Part shown: one piece after another, positions 1 through 6,142 of the stretch
Layout: every line of letters begins with the position of its first letter
How positions within the stretch are numbered: position 1 is the stretch's first letter
NCBI GenBank assembly: GCA_023443625.1
Contig: JAEZTQ010000063.1
Span: forward strand, 1-16,888
DNA: 16,888 nucleotides
Direction of reading: 5' to 3'
From: Bacillota bacterium
Lineage (GTDB): Bacteria > Bacillota_A > Clostridia > Lachnospirales > Lachnospiraceae
Program-made: the position numbers and the translations under genes
Notes under the pieces: generated by a model
Told to the model about the DNA's origin: nothing
The model's database searches: none
Seen by the model: only the letters and a program-made list of their open reading frames with translations

Positions 1-1
1 T

Positions 2-475
2 GGTGTGGCTACACTGGATGCAGCGGGTGTTAATGCCCAGGCTCCAAAGGCACATACCCATGATGACAGATATTACACAGAAACAGAAGCTAATGCTAAG
101 TTTGCAACCAAGGAAGAGGTAAGCCAATCAAGAAACGGCGACATGCTTAGAAGTATCTATGATGAAGATAATGATGGAATTGTAGATAATGCAGCTTTAG
201 TAAATGGGTATTCTGTTGAGAGTAATGTTCCTGCTAATGCAAAGTTTACAGATACAGTTTATACACACCCCGGAAGTGGAACAAATCCCCATAGTACTAC
301 GAAAAGTGATATTGGTTTGGGAAGTGTTAGCAATTATGGAATAGCTACTCAAGAAGAAGCGGAAGCTGGTACCTCTAGTTCAAAGTATATGACACCCTTA
401 AGAGTTAGCCAGGCAATTGCAGCGCAGTCTTTGCCCAAGACAGGGTTAATTTGGGGTCAACTAAAGGGGGTATAA
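2..475 (+). CDS. Phage tail fibre protein, C-terminal part (5' end outside window)
   Basis: The reading frame is open from the first bases of the window, so this is the C-terminal end (about 157 residues) of a longer protein; the in-frame GTG at base 5 has no ribosome binding site and is not taken as a start. The visible part is low in hydrophobic residues and rich in Ala, Thr, Ser, Asn and His. It has the HTHDDRYYTETE and THPGSGTNPHSTTKSDIGLG segments and then an IATQEEAEAGTSSSKYMTPL stretch near the end, all typical of the shaft and C-terminal parts of phage tail fibres and collar-like fibres. The stop codon lies one base before the ATG of the next gene, so the two are co-transcribed. Its job would be host recognition at the baseplate. 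The family is inferred from motif style; the receptor is unknown. Confidence 0.75.
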   Translation, partial: GVATLDAAGVNAQAPKAHTHDDRYYTETEANAKFATKEEVSQSRNGDMLRSIYDEDNDGIVDNAALVNGYSVESNVPANAKFTDTVYTHPGSGTNPHSTTKSDIGLGSVSNYGIATQEEAEAGTSSSKYMTPLRVSQAIAAQSLPKTGLIWGQLKGV

Positions 476-476
476 G

Positions 477-1094
477 ATGCAATACGGAACTTTTTTATAT
501 GGACAGTGCGCCTATGGTACTGCAAATGCGGAGGATAATAATCCAAGTCAACATTTTATTGATCTTATGCAGTACCTGCCAGACTACTACCAGGATGTCA
601 AAGAAATGAAAGAGCTGCAAGAAATCATGGGGTATGAAGTAGGAAAAGTGGATTATAGTGTTCAAGATATTCTTAATCAGTGCTTCATCAAAACAGCAAC
701 TTCAGGACTAGACCGGTGGGAGAAGGTTTTTGGAATTAACACAGACTGGAGCAAATCCTACGAGAGGCGCAGAGAAATCCTCCTAGCAAAACTACGTGGA
801 TCAGGTACAACTACTAAGGAAATGATTAAGAATGTTGCAGTTGCTTTCTCCGGTGGTGATGTAGCCGTGCAGGAATACCCGGAAGAATATCGGTTTGTTG
901 TACAATTTATCGGTGTGAAAGGCATACCTCAGAACATGGCTGGACTTATCAATGCAATTGAGGAAATAAAACCCGCCCATCTTTCCTATAGTTTTAAATA
1001 TACCTATACAACCTGGAATGCCTTAGATGACTTGACTTGGGATGATGTTAAACATAAAACCTGGGGTGAATTAAGAATTTATGAAGGAGAGTGA
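477..1094 (+). CDS. YmfQ/XkdU-type (DUF2313) phage tail baseplate-region protein
   Basis: This 205-residue protein resembles the YmfQ/DUF2313 family, which includes PBSX XkdU and Mu gp48-like proteins. Supporting segments are the N-terminal LMQYLPDYYQDVKEMKEL helix, the GLDRWEKVFGI segment near residue 78, and the RREILLAKLRGSGTTTKEMI segment near residue 98, followed by a beta-rich C-terminal half ending in short W/D-rich repeats (NALDDLTWDDVKHKTWGEL). Family members sit between the baseplate wedge proteins and the tail fibres of contractile-tailed phages and probably join fibre to baseplate. The ATG follows the AAAGGGGGT sequence at 464-472 and lies one base after the preceding stop. The next gene starts six bases downstream. 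The family call is by recognition; the exact structural role is inferred. Confidence 0.8.
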   Translation: MQYGTFLYGQCAYGTANAEDNNPSQHFIDLMQYLPDYYQDVKEMKELQEIMGYEVGKVDYSVQDILNQCFIKTATSGLDRWEKVFGINTDWSKSYERRREILLAKLRGSGTTTKEMIKNVAVAFSGGDVAVQEYPEEYRFVVQFIGVKGIPQNMAGLINAIEEIKPAHLSYSFKYTYTTWNALDDLTWDDVKHKTWGELRIYEGE

Positions 1095-1099
1095 TATGG

Positions 1100-2194
1100 A
1101 TGAAACAAACAGCAAATTATAAATTAAATAAGCCAGAAGTAACAGATGTTGTTAATATTGATGATCTTAATAATAATTTCGATACCTTAGATGCTGAAGT
1201 TTTTAAAAAAGTCAATAAGGTATCTGGTAAAGACCTATCATCAAACGATTATACAACAGCTGAAAAAAATAAGCTTGCAGGTATTGCAAGTGGAGCAAAT
1301 AACTATTCACACCCAAGTACTCATCCATGGAGTATGATTACGGGAGCCCCGACAAGTTATCCCGCTAATGGAGGTAATGCTAGCACAGTAGGTGGAGTTG
1401 CTGTAGCTAGTGCAGGTAATATTATAAATAGGATACCTGTTATAGCTGCAGATGGGGCTATGGAAGTAGGTTCCTACATGGACTTTCATAATGGAAATGA
1501 TGGGGTGGATTGTCATACTAGATTACATATTAGCCCAGAAGATAAACATTTATATATAAATGGTGCAAGAATAGAAACATGGAATATGATATCTGTTTCT
1601 TGGGTGGGCATAATCGCTTATATTGATGAACATATATCAAACACAAGCAGTGATATAAACGTGCATGGAAAGGTTAGAATAGGAAACTGTCTAGATTTTC
1701 CACAGGGATATACTACTGATAATGACTTTTACTTCGAATATTACAAAATTTCATCACTTTGGTGGAGAGCGGTTGCTTATGATGTTAGGTCTAATAGGGT
1801 TTATACACTTACGAAAATGAATGGTGGCACTCCAGTCTGGGACAGAGTATTAACACATGGTGAGAGTTTTAGCGATCTGAATGTTATGATATCCTATGGA
1901 CTGACTAACATGAATATTGATATTGTAAGGGGTAACTGGACGGCTAACATTGGGGATTTCTATACAGGAGTAGGTACACGCCCTACTACAAATCATTTTA
2001 ATTTAATGCAATGGGAGTCAGGGCATTTCCTTACACAATTTGCTACTCTATCAAGTGGTTGGGCACAATTCTGGCTAAGGACGAAATACACTAGTGATGT
2101 AAACTGGGGGGCATGGCATAGTTTTGGGTGTGGTAATTCTGTGTCTAGTACTGCACCTGCATATCCACAAGCAGGTTCTTTGTGGACATGGTAA
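1100..2194 (+). CDS. Phage tail fibre protein with pyocin-knob-like C-terminus
   Basis: The product is about 364 residues. The N-terminal segment (MKQTANYKLNKPEVTDVVNI, then a LNNNFDTLDAEV helix) is the usual attachment start of clostridial phage fibres. A DYTTAEKNKLAGIASGANNY motif around residue 50 is a common fibre-shaft element. The C-terminal 110 residues (DIVRGNWTANIGDFYTGVG, WAQFWLRTKY, NWGAWHSFG) resemble the pyocin_knob domain, and the protein ends in STAPAYPQAGSLWTW, a terminus often seen on such fibres. I chose ATG 1100 over the upstream in-frame GTG 1091 because AAGGAGA at 1084-1090 is nine bases from the ATG but touches the GTG. It follows the baseplate gene and probably determines host or target specificity. 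Confidence 0.78.
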   Translation: MKQTANYKLNKPEVTDVVNIDDLNNNFDTLDAEVFKKVNKVSGKDLSSNDYTTAEKNKLAGIASGANNYSHPSTHPWSMITGAPTSYPANGGNASTVGGVAVASAGNIINRIPVIAADGAMEVGSYMDFHNGNDGVDCHTRLHISPEDKHLYINGARIETWNMISVSWVGIIAYIDEHISNTSSDINVHGKVRIGNCLDFPQGYTTDNDFYFEYYKISSLWWRAVAYDVRSNRVYTLTKMNGGTPVWDRVLTHGESFSDLNVMISYGLTNMNIDIVRGNWTANIGDFYTGVGTRPTTNHFNLMQWESGHFLTQFATLSSGWAQFWLRTKYTSDVNWGAWHSFGCGNSVSSTAPAYPQAGSLWTW

Positions 2195-2207
2195 GGGAGG
2201 GTACTAC

Positions 2208-2750
2208 ATGAGTATTAGACGGTTTGATGGTAATAATTGGGCGGATATATCGAATGTTAGACGGTTTGATGGTGATAATTGGGTGGATACCAAAAATGTA
2301 AGAAGGTTTGATGGCACTGATTGGGTGGACACTATTATCTCAAAGAAATTTGAACTATTCATAGCTGGTTATTATCCCGATAGAGGCAGTACTCTAGAAT
2401 CTTTGGGTAATGTGCTTAGGTGGAATTTTGTAGATGGACCAGGAGCACAACATGCTGTTTTTGCCGTAGACGGTGATTTTGTAAACCCTGTTGTTCAATT
2501 AACATTAGGTACGTTTAGTTATTATCCAACTAAAGATAAGTTATATATATCCATTAATGGTATTCCTACTACAGGGAATATAGTAACAATGTATGCATCA
2601 CCACTTGAAATAAATAAGTCATATAGTATTACCGTTCCTGGAATCTTCAGAGCCCTGTGGTTACAAGTGGAATGTAATGGATATTACAGATTTTCTGGTT
2701 CATTAAGTGATGTATACGTAAATGGAGAAAGACATAAATTTGGAAATTAA
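2208..2750 (+). CDS. Phage tail-associated protein with three N-terminal RRFDG repeats
   Basis: This 180-residue protein starts at ATG 2208, which has GGGAGGG at 2195-2201 six bases upstream; the reading frame is open further upstream but overlaps the preceding gene without a ribosome binding site. Residues 4-45 are three 14-residue repeats of the form RRFDGxxWxDxxxx. The remaining 135 residues are aromatic and beta-rich with no recognised domain and no signal peptide or membrane segment. The gene lies 13 bases after the fibre gene, so a tail-tip or accessory fibre role, possibly carbohydrate binding, is plausible but inferred. Similar short W/D repeat proteins are common at this place in clostridial prophages. 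No enzyme motif is visible. Confidence 0.65.
   Translation: MSIRRFDGNNWADISNVRRFDGDNWVDTKNVRRFDGTDWVDTIISKKFELFIAGYYPDRGSTLESLGNVLRWNFVDGPGAQHAVFAVDGDFVNPVVQLTLGTFSYYPTKDKLYISINGIPTTGNIVTMYASPLEINKSYSITVPGIFRALWLQVECNGYYRFSGSLSDVYVNGERHKFGN
2217..2342 (+). repeat. Three tandem 42-base in-frame repeats
   Basis: Units 2217-2258, 2259-2300 and 2301-2342 each encode 14 residues beginning RRFDG. The first half of each unit (AGACGGTTTGATGG and variants) is nearly identical between units 1 and 2, while the second half has diverged. Unit length is a multiple of three, so gain or loss of units keeps the frame. Confidence 0.85.
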
Positions 2751-2765
2751 GAAAGGAGAAATAAT

Positions 2766-3104
2766 ATGAAACAATTAAAAATCGGAACTACTATACTAAC
2801 AATAGAGGAGGTATACCCATTCAGGTATGATTATGGAAAAGGAAAGCAAGTATTAAGAATATCCGTATTAGATGCTAACCATGACTTTGATAGCTTAAAA
2901 GCCCTCCTCAAAGACTGTACTTCTGACATTGAGTATCTAGAGGATGGAGTGTCAAAAACTATTTATACTGACTATTCCCTTGATTTTAATAGTCAGTACA
3001 ATAACGGAACTCACAGCATTGAGATTACAAGAAAGTCTGAAGAAGCCATAAGGATTGGGCTACTCGAAACAGCTTTAAATGACTTATTATTAGGAGGAAA
3101 GTAA
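2766..3104 (+). CDS. Hypothetical phage protein, 112 residues
   Basis: I do not recognise a named family. The ATG has a good ribosome binding site (GAAAGGAGAA just before it) and the gene lies 15 bases after the repeat protein and just before a 45-residue ORF, in the tail-to-lysis stretch of the phage operon. The protein is soluble, mixed alpha/beta, with many charged residues. Its middle part (LKALLKDCTSDIEYLEDGVSK, then IYTDYSLDF) looks like a small beta domain, and a Leu-rich helix ends it (LLETALNDLLLGG). No signal peptide or membrane span is visible. Small proteins of this type often sit next to fibres or holins in clostridial phages; no function can be given. Confidence 0.6.
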   Translation: MKQLKIGTTILTIEEVYPFRYDYGKGKQVLRISVLDANHDFDSLKALLKDCTSDIEYLEDGVSKTIYTDYSLDFNSQYNNGTHSIEITRKSEEAIRIGLLETALNDLLLGGK

Positions 3105-3105
3105 T

Positions 3106-3243
3106 ATGATAGCTTACTTAGTAAATCAAATAGTACTTAAGAAACTTACATATCAGGAGGTAGTTACAGCTAGACCAGACTTTAAGGAAAGAATTGATGC
3201 TTTTATTATTGAAAAGGGTATTACAATCGACAAAACAGTATAA
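3106..3243 (+). CDS. Small phage protein, 45 residues
   Basis: An ATG at 3106 follows TAGGAGGAAAG (3091-3101) at good spacing and opens a 45-residue frame ending TAA at 3241-3243. The ATG is one base after the previous stop, which supports translational coupling. The peptide has a hydrophobic start (MIAYLVNQIVLKKL), then a YQEVVTARPDFKERIDAFI helix. Short proteins with a start of this kind followed by a pro-x-phe-lys-glu helix are frequent just before holins in clostridial phages. It is not the classical XkdX sequence and its function is unknown. Confidence 0.6.
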   Translation: MIAYLVNQIVLKKLTYQEVVTARPDFKERIDAFIIEKGITIDKTV

Positions 3244-3252
3244 TCATACACC

Positions 3253-3275
3253 GCATCCGTAAGGGTGCAATTTTT
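3253..3275 (+). terminator. Small terminator or attenuator hairpin before the holin gene
   Basis: GCATCC (3253-3258), a GTAA loop and GGGTGC (3263-3268) form a six-pair stem with one G-U pair, followed after AA by five T residues at 3271-3275. It lies between the 45-residue ORF and the holin, so it may thin transcription into the lysis genes. The stem is short, so partial read-through is likely. Confidence 0.5.
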
Positions 3276-3297
3276 ATGCAGAAAGGATGGTGGAAAG

Positions 3298-3744
3298 ATG
3301 GATAAAGTAAATGCAGCAAAAGCAACATTTATAGGTATTATCAGTGCAACTGGTAGCTTTATTGCAAGCTTGTTGGGAGGATGGACAAGCGATTTGGTGA
3401 CATTAATTATTATGATGGGTATTGATTTTACAGTGGGTCTATTAATTGCAGCTATTTGGCATAAGAGCGGAAAATCGGAAAATGGAGCATTGAGTTCTTG
3501 GTCTGCTTGGAAGGGTTTGTGCCGGAAAGGTGTCTCTTTATTAATTGTATTAATTGCCTATCGACTAGATTTAGCCATTGGGGTGGATTACATAAGAACA
3601 GCAGTTATTATTGGCTTTATAGTCAATGAACTTATATCAATCGTTGAAAATGTTGGTATTATGGGCATACCTATTCCCGATGTGATAAAGCGAGCGATTG
3701 ATATTCTTAAAAAGGAAGCGGAAGGTGATAAGAATATTAATTAA
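3298..3744 (+). CDS. Phage holin (holin_4_1 / toxin-secretion holin type)
   Basis: The product is 148 residues, the usual length for this family, with hydrophobic segments at about residues 9-30, 33-53, 79-95 and 99-118 (SLLIVLIAYRLDLAIG and TAVIIGFIVNELISIVENVG are visible), then the amphipathic tail PIPDVIKRAIDILKKEAEG that is characteristic of these holins. Such proteins make lesions in the cytoplasmic membrane at the end of the phage cycle and release the endolysin. ATG 3298 is preferred over the in-frame GTG at 3265 because GGATGG at 3285-3290 is well placed and the GTG falls inside the hairpin at 3253-3275. The endolysin gene is unusually far away, 472 bases downstream. Confidence 0.85.
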   Translation: MDKVNAAKATFIGIISATGSFIASLLGGWTSDLVTLIIMMGIDFTVGLLIAAIWHKSGKSENGALSSWSAWKGLCRKGVSLLIVLIAYRLDLAIGVDYIRTAVIIGFIVNELISIVENVGIMGIPIPDVIKRAIDILKKEAEGDKNIN

Positions 3745-3919
3745 TATTAATGCTGTAACAGAGTTAAAATGTGAAATCATACTTTGCAAGTAGTTCATCT
3801 ATATCTTTTTGTGCAGGATAGAAAAAGAGAATATCGCTTTCCTTGTGTATTGCGTTTTATGTTTAGGAAAGCGCATCAAGAAAAACATCTTAAAAATCTT
3901 ACTTCCTTATTTTATACCT

Positions 3920-3968
3920 TGAGCCAAAGTAGTTACCTATATAGTATCTACTTTGGCTCATTTTTTTT
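3920..3968 (+). terminator. Strong rho-independent terminator after the holin
   Basis: TGAGCCAAAGTAG (3920-3932) and CTACTTTGGCTCA (3948-3960) form a perfect 13-pair stem with a 15-base loop, followed directly by eight T residues (3961-3968). It should stop late transcription before the endolysin gene, unless that gene has its own promoter. Confidence 0.9.
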
Positions 3969-3989
3969 ATATAATAGAGGAAATTACAT

Positions 3990-4094
3990 CCTATTGAATA
4001 AAAACGCTCCGCTATGGATGCGCTCCTCGCGGCAAGGAAGTATATTGCTTCGCAATCCGCTCGGGCGCAAAGAATGTGCCAAAGGCACATTCTT
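3990..4094. repeat. GC-richer hairpin element, possible dispersed repeat
   Basis: This stretch stands out from its AT-rich surroundings. It contains CGCTCCGC and CGCTCCTCGC near-repeats, a small TTGC-TTC-GCAA hairpin near 4045-4055, and a perfect 11-pair hairpin, AAGAATGTGCC (4070-4080) / GGCACATTCTT (4084-4094), with an AAA loop. There is no T tract after the last hairpin, so it is not a typical terminator. The pattern resembles REP-like or MITE-like elements of clostridial genomes; only a genome-wide search could prove that it is repeated. Confidence 0.45.
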
Positions 4095-4216
4095 GTTGTA
4101 AACATAGATATAAGGTCATGAAAATAGAGGGGAAAGGCGTTTACGAATCATTTATTGAGGAGCACTTAAATCTGTATAGAATATAAATAATAATAGAAAG
4201 GAGAAAAGAGTTTATA

Positions 4217-5122
4217 ATGAGAATAAATATTGATTCAGGTCATGGTGCCAATACAGCAGGAAAAAGAACTCCGCCAATGCCCTTTGACATTGATATAGAA
4301 GGGGATGGTAAGGTAGATATTAAAAAAAACGGGCAGTACATGGAGCATTATGCCAATGTTGGGGTGGCTGTTCTTTTAGTAGCAGAGCTAAAACGCTGTG
4401 GATTTGAAACAACACAAACAGGGTTTGATGATGACAATCCAGCAGATGATATAGATGTGGCCTTATCCATAAGGCAAAATGCAATCGCAAAAACTAAATG
4501 TGACTATAGTATATCCATTCATTTTAATGCCTTTGGAGATGGTACTAGTTTTAATTCTGGAGAAGGTGTGGGCATCTATATTCATAATAAATACCCTGGT
4601 GAGTCCGAAGTTTTGGCGCAAGTTGTAATCAAGCATTTAGCAGGAGGCAGCAAGCAAAAAAACAGGGGAATTAAAAAGAAGGATTTGGCCATATGTAACT
4701 GTAATGCCTTAGCTACCAAAGGTGCCATTCTGTGTGAACTTGCCTTTATGACCAATGAAGTTGAGGCTACAAAGTATATGTCAAATAAAGAATTTTGGAA
4801 GGAAAGTGCCCGAGAGATATGTAAGGGTCTGTGTGAATATACCGGTATCAAGTATGTGGAAGAAGTTTATGTACCTACTACAACTATTACACCTGCCTCC
4901 TCTTCAAAGGATATAAAGTGGCTGCAAGAGCAGCTCAATCAGGTGCTGCCAGTTTTAGCAGGTATTGTCCCTTTAAAAGTGGATGGGAATTATGGTCCTA
5001 TAACAAGAATTGCAGTATTGCTATATTGGAATCGACTTGGCTGGGGAAAGAGCTTAAAGGATGATGGAACCAAAATTGGAGAGGCAACTAGGAAGGCCCT
5101 TGCTACTGGAAAAACAAAATAA
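4217..5122 (+). CDS. Phage endolysin: N-acetylmuramoyl-L-alanine amidase (Amidase_3) with cell-wall-binding tail
   Basis: The 301-residue protein hydrolyses the amide bond between N-acetylmuramic acid and L-alanine in peptidoglycan. The Amidase_3 domain covers about residues 1-210 and shows the expected zinc ligands and catalytic residues: His9 in DSGHGANTAG, Glu43 in EHYANVG, His102 in SIHFNAFG and Glu174 in CELAFMTN. A Thr/Pro/Ser linker (about 218-230) leads to a peptidoglycan-binding-like domain (about 230-298) with LQEQLNQVLP, VDGNYGPITR and IGEATRKAL segments. There is no signal peptide, as expected for a holin-dependent lysin. AAAGGAG at 4197-4203 precedes the ATG at a slightly long 13-base spacing. 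It is the last recognisable phage gene. Confidence 0.9.
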   Translation: MRINIDSGHGANTAGKRTPPMPFDIDIEGDGKVDIKKNGQYMEHYANVGVAVLLVAELKRCGFETTQTGFDDDNPADDIDVALSIRQNAIAKTKCDYSISIHFNAFGDGTSFNSGEGVGIYIHNKYPGESEVLAQVVIKHLAGGSKQKNRGIKKKDLAICNCNALATKGAILCELAFMTNEVEATKYMSNKEFWKESAREICKGLCEYTGIKYVEEVYVPTTTITPASSSKDIKWLQEQLNQVLPVLAGIVPLKVDGNYGPITRIAVLLYWNRLGWGKSLKDDGTKIGEATRKALATGKTK

Positions 5123-5134
5123 TATATTATGCTT

Positions 5135-5189
5135 TACCCTGGAATAAGGTGACATTAAGAAGTTTTTTAATGGACTTTATTCTGGGGTA
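5135..5189. repeat. Long imperfect inverted repeat after the endolysin
   Basis: TACCCTGGAATAA (5135-5147) pairs with TTATTCTGGGGTA (5177-5189) over 13 positions including two G-U pairs. Inside it CATTAA (5153-5158) pairs with TTAATG (5167-5172). No T tract follows, so a terminator role is uncertain; it could also be part of an element end or attachment region at the phage-host boundary. Confidence 0.5.
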
Positions 5190-5245
5190 TTAAGAATAGG
5201 GTACTACGAATATGAAAGTAAATTTTAAAAAATTGTAAATAAATA

Positions 5246-5273
5246 TTGCAAAAATAAATTCCTATGATATACT
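5246..5273 (+). promoter_or_regulatory. Sigma-A promoter of the folT riboswitch transcript
   Basis: TTGCAA (5246-5251) and TATACT (5268-5273) are separated by 16 bases. The predicted start near 5280 lies about 13 bases before the riboswitch aptamer, as expected for a riboswitch leader. Confidence 0.75.
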
Positions 5274-5292
5274 TGGTTTACAAAAATAAAAA

Positions 5293-5399
5293 AGCAGAGT
5301 AGGATTGTGCGCGTTAAGTGCTGGGTGAACAGGGAGTTGTCATCCGGACGAAAAGTTTACTTGCGGTGCATAGTTCGCATCCCGCTGCTACAGTTGGAT
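5293..5399 (+). promoter_or_regulatory. Tetrahydrofolate (THF) riboswitch
   Basis: The leader matches the THF aptamer consensus in order: closing stem AGCAG (5293-5297) / CTGCT (5395-5399), the GAGTAGGATTGTGCGCGTTA core with AGTG after it, a GGGTGAACAGGG-type middle stem, a central hairpin, then GCGGTGCATAGTTCGCATCC before the closing strand. This class binds reduced folates and controls folate synthesis or uptake, which fits the folate transporter gene 68 bases downstream. No strong terminator follows: AATCAA/TTGATT with a short T-rich tail near 5400-5427 is weak. Control at the AAAGGAGG ribosome binding site (5450-5457) is therefore as likely as transcription control. Confidence 0.9.
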
Positions 5400-5466
5400 A
5401 ATCAAGTATAGTTTTATTTGATTTTATCTCTTATTGTAGTACATTCTGCAAAGGAGGTATTTTTTT

Positions 5467-6057
5467 ATGCGTAAAATTAAGGAGTTGTTTGTTTCATCTT
5501 ACAAGGAAATGAAAGACCTTAGGTGCATTGTATTAGCTGCAATGCTAGGTTCACTTTCCGTTGTTTTAGGCTTTATGACGGTTATGTTATGGGATTTTAT
5601 AAAGGTTGGTTTTACCTTTCTTCCCAATCAACTTGTCTATTCCTTATTTGGTCCCTTTGTTGGTTTGATTTATGGAGCCGCCATAGACATTTTAACCTTT
5701 ATTGTTAAGCCTATGGGAAGCTTTTTCCCGGGATTTACTTTAAGTGCCATGGTGACGGGTGTGATTTACGGATTGTTCTTATATCAAAGACCAATGAGCA
5801 TTAAGAGAATTGCTGCTGCTAAAATTGTTCGAGTTCTTCTTGTAGACTTACTCATGAATACCTATTGGCTGACTCTATTAAATGGTAGTGCCTTTATGGT
5901 CATACTTCCCATGAGAGCTATAAAGCAATTGATTATGCTACCCATTGAAACACTTATGTTCTTTGCTGTTATAAAAGCCATAGAAGCAAGTGGCATACTT
6001 AAGATCATATACGGTGAAAAAGCTAGAGTTAAGCTGAAATTAAAACAAACAAAATAA
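5467..6057 (+). CDS. folT: Folate-specific substrate-binding (S) component of an ECF transporter
   Basis: The 196-residue protein is a six-span membrane protein of the size and layout of ECF S components. Hydrophobic segments begin near residues 22, 45, 68, 95, 120 and 155. The LAAMLGSLSVVLGF start, the FGPFVGLIYGAAID loop and the PGFTLSAMVTGVIYG motif are typical of the FolT family. It captures folates in the membrane and works with a shared EcfA-A'-T energy-coupling module, which is not in this window. AAAGGAGG at 5450-5457 places the start at ATG 5467. The THF riboswitch upstream strongly supports the substrate assignment and predicts lower expression when folate is plentiful. A hairpin terminator follows directly, so folT is a single-gene unit. 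Confidence 0.92.
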   Translation: MRKIKELFVSSYKEMKDLRCIVLAAMLGSLSVVLGFMTVMLWDFIKVGFTFLPNQLVYSLFGPFVGLIYGAAIDILTFIVKPMGSFFPGFTLSAMVTGVIYGLFLYQRPMSIKRIAAAKIVRVLLVDLLMNTYWLTLLNGSAFMVILPMRAIKQLIMLPIETLMFFAVIKAIEASGILKIIYGEKARVKLKLKQTK

Positions 6058-6061
6058 AGAA

Positions 6062-6093
6062 AGGGCCTTTGTAATGAATTTTACAAAGGCCCT
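6062..6093. terminator. Bidirectional terminator between folT and the cell-wall hydrolase gene
   Basis: AGGGCCTTTGTAA (6062-6074) and TTACAAAGGCCCT (6081-6093) form a perfect 13-pair stem with a six-base loop. The T-rich side lies on the - strand (TTTCTTTATTTT), and TTTTT occurs a little downstream on +. It sits between two converging genes and can serve both. Confidence 0.85.
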
Positions 6094-6142
6094 AATACTA
6101 AGTTTTTGGAACAAGGCAAACTTTTTGTTCTTGTAAGATAAT

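Larger units (their letters stand above)
3745..4216 (+). other. Holin-endolysin gap: hairpin, strong terminator, repeat-like element
   Basis: No supported gene is present. A frame open from 3784 to 4101 has no ribosome binding site, runs through the terminator and the repeat-like element, and is judged spurious. A nine-pair dyad CGCTTTCCT (3835-3843) / AGGAAAGCG (3865-3873) precedes the terminator at 3920-3968. A GC-richer stretch follows at about 3990-4094. The last 120 bases are AT-rich and end in the endolysin ribosome binding site at 4197-4203. No clear promoter for the endolysin was found. Confidence 0.6.

Noticed and set aside
3784..4101. 105-residue open frame between holin and endolysin
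   Set aside because: It has no ribosome binding site and crosses a strong terminator and a repeat-like element, so it is very unlikely to be translated.
3899..4105. 68-residue - strand open frame over the GC-richer element
   Set aside because: It reads across the terminator and the hairpin element and lacks a ribosome binding site; it is probably a spurious translation of a repeat.
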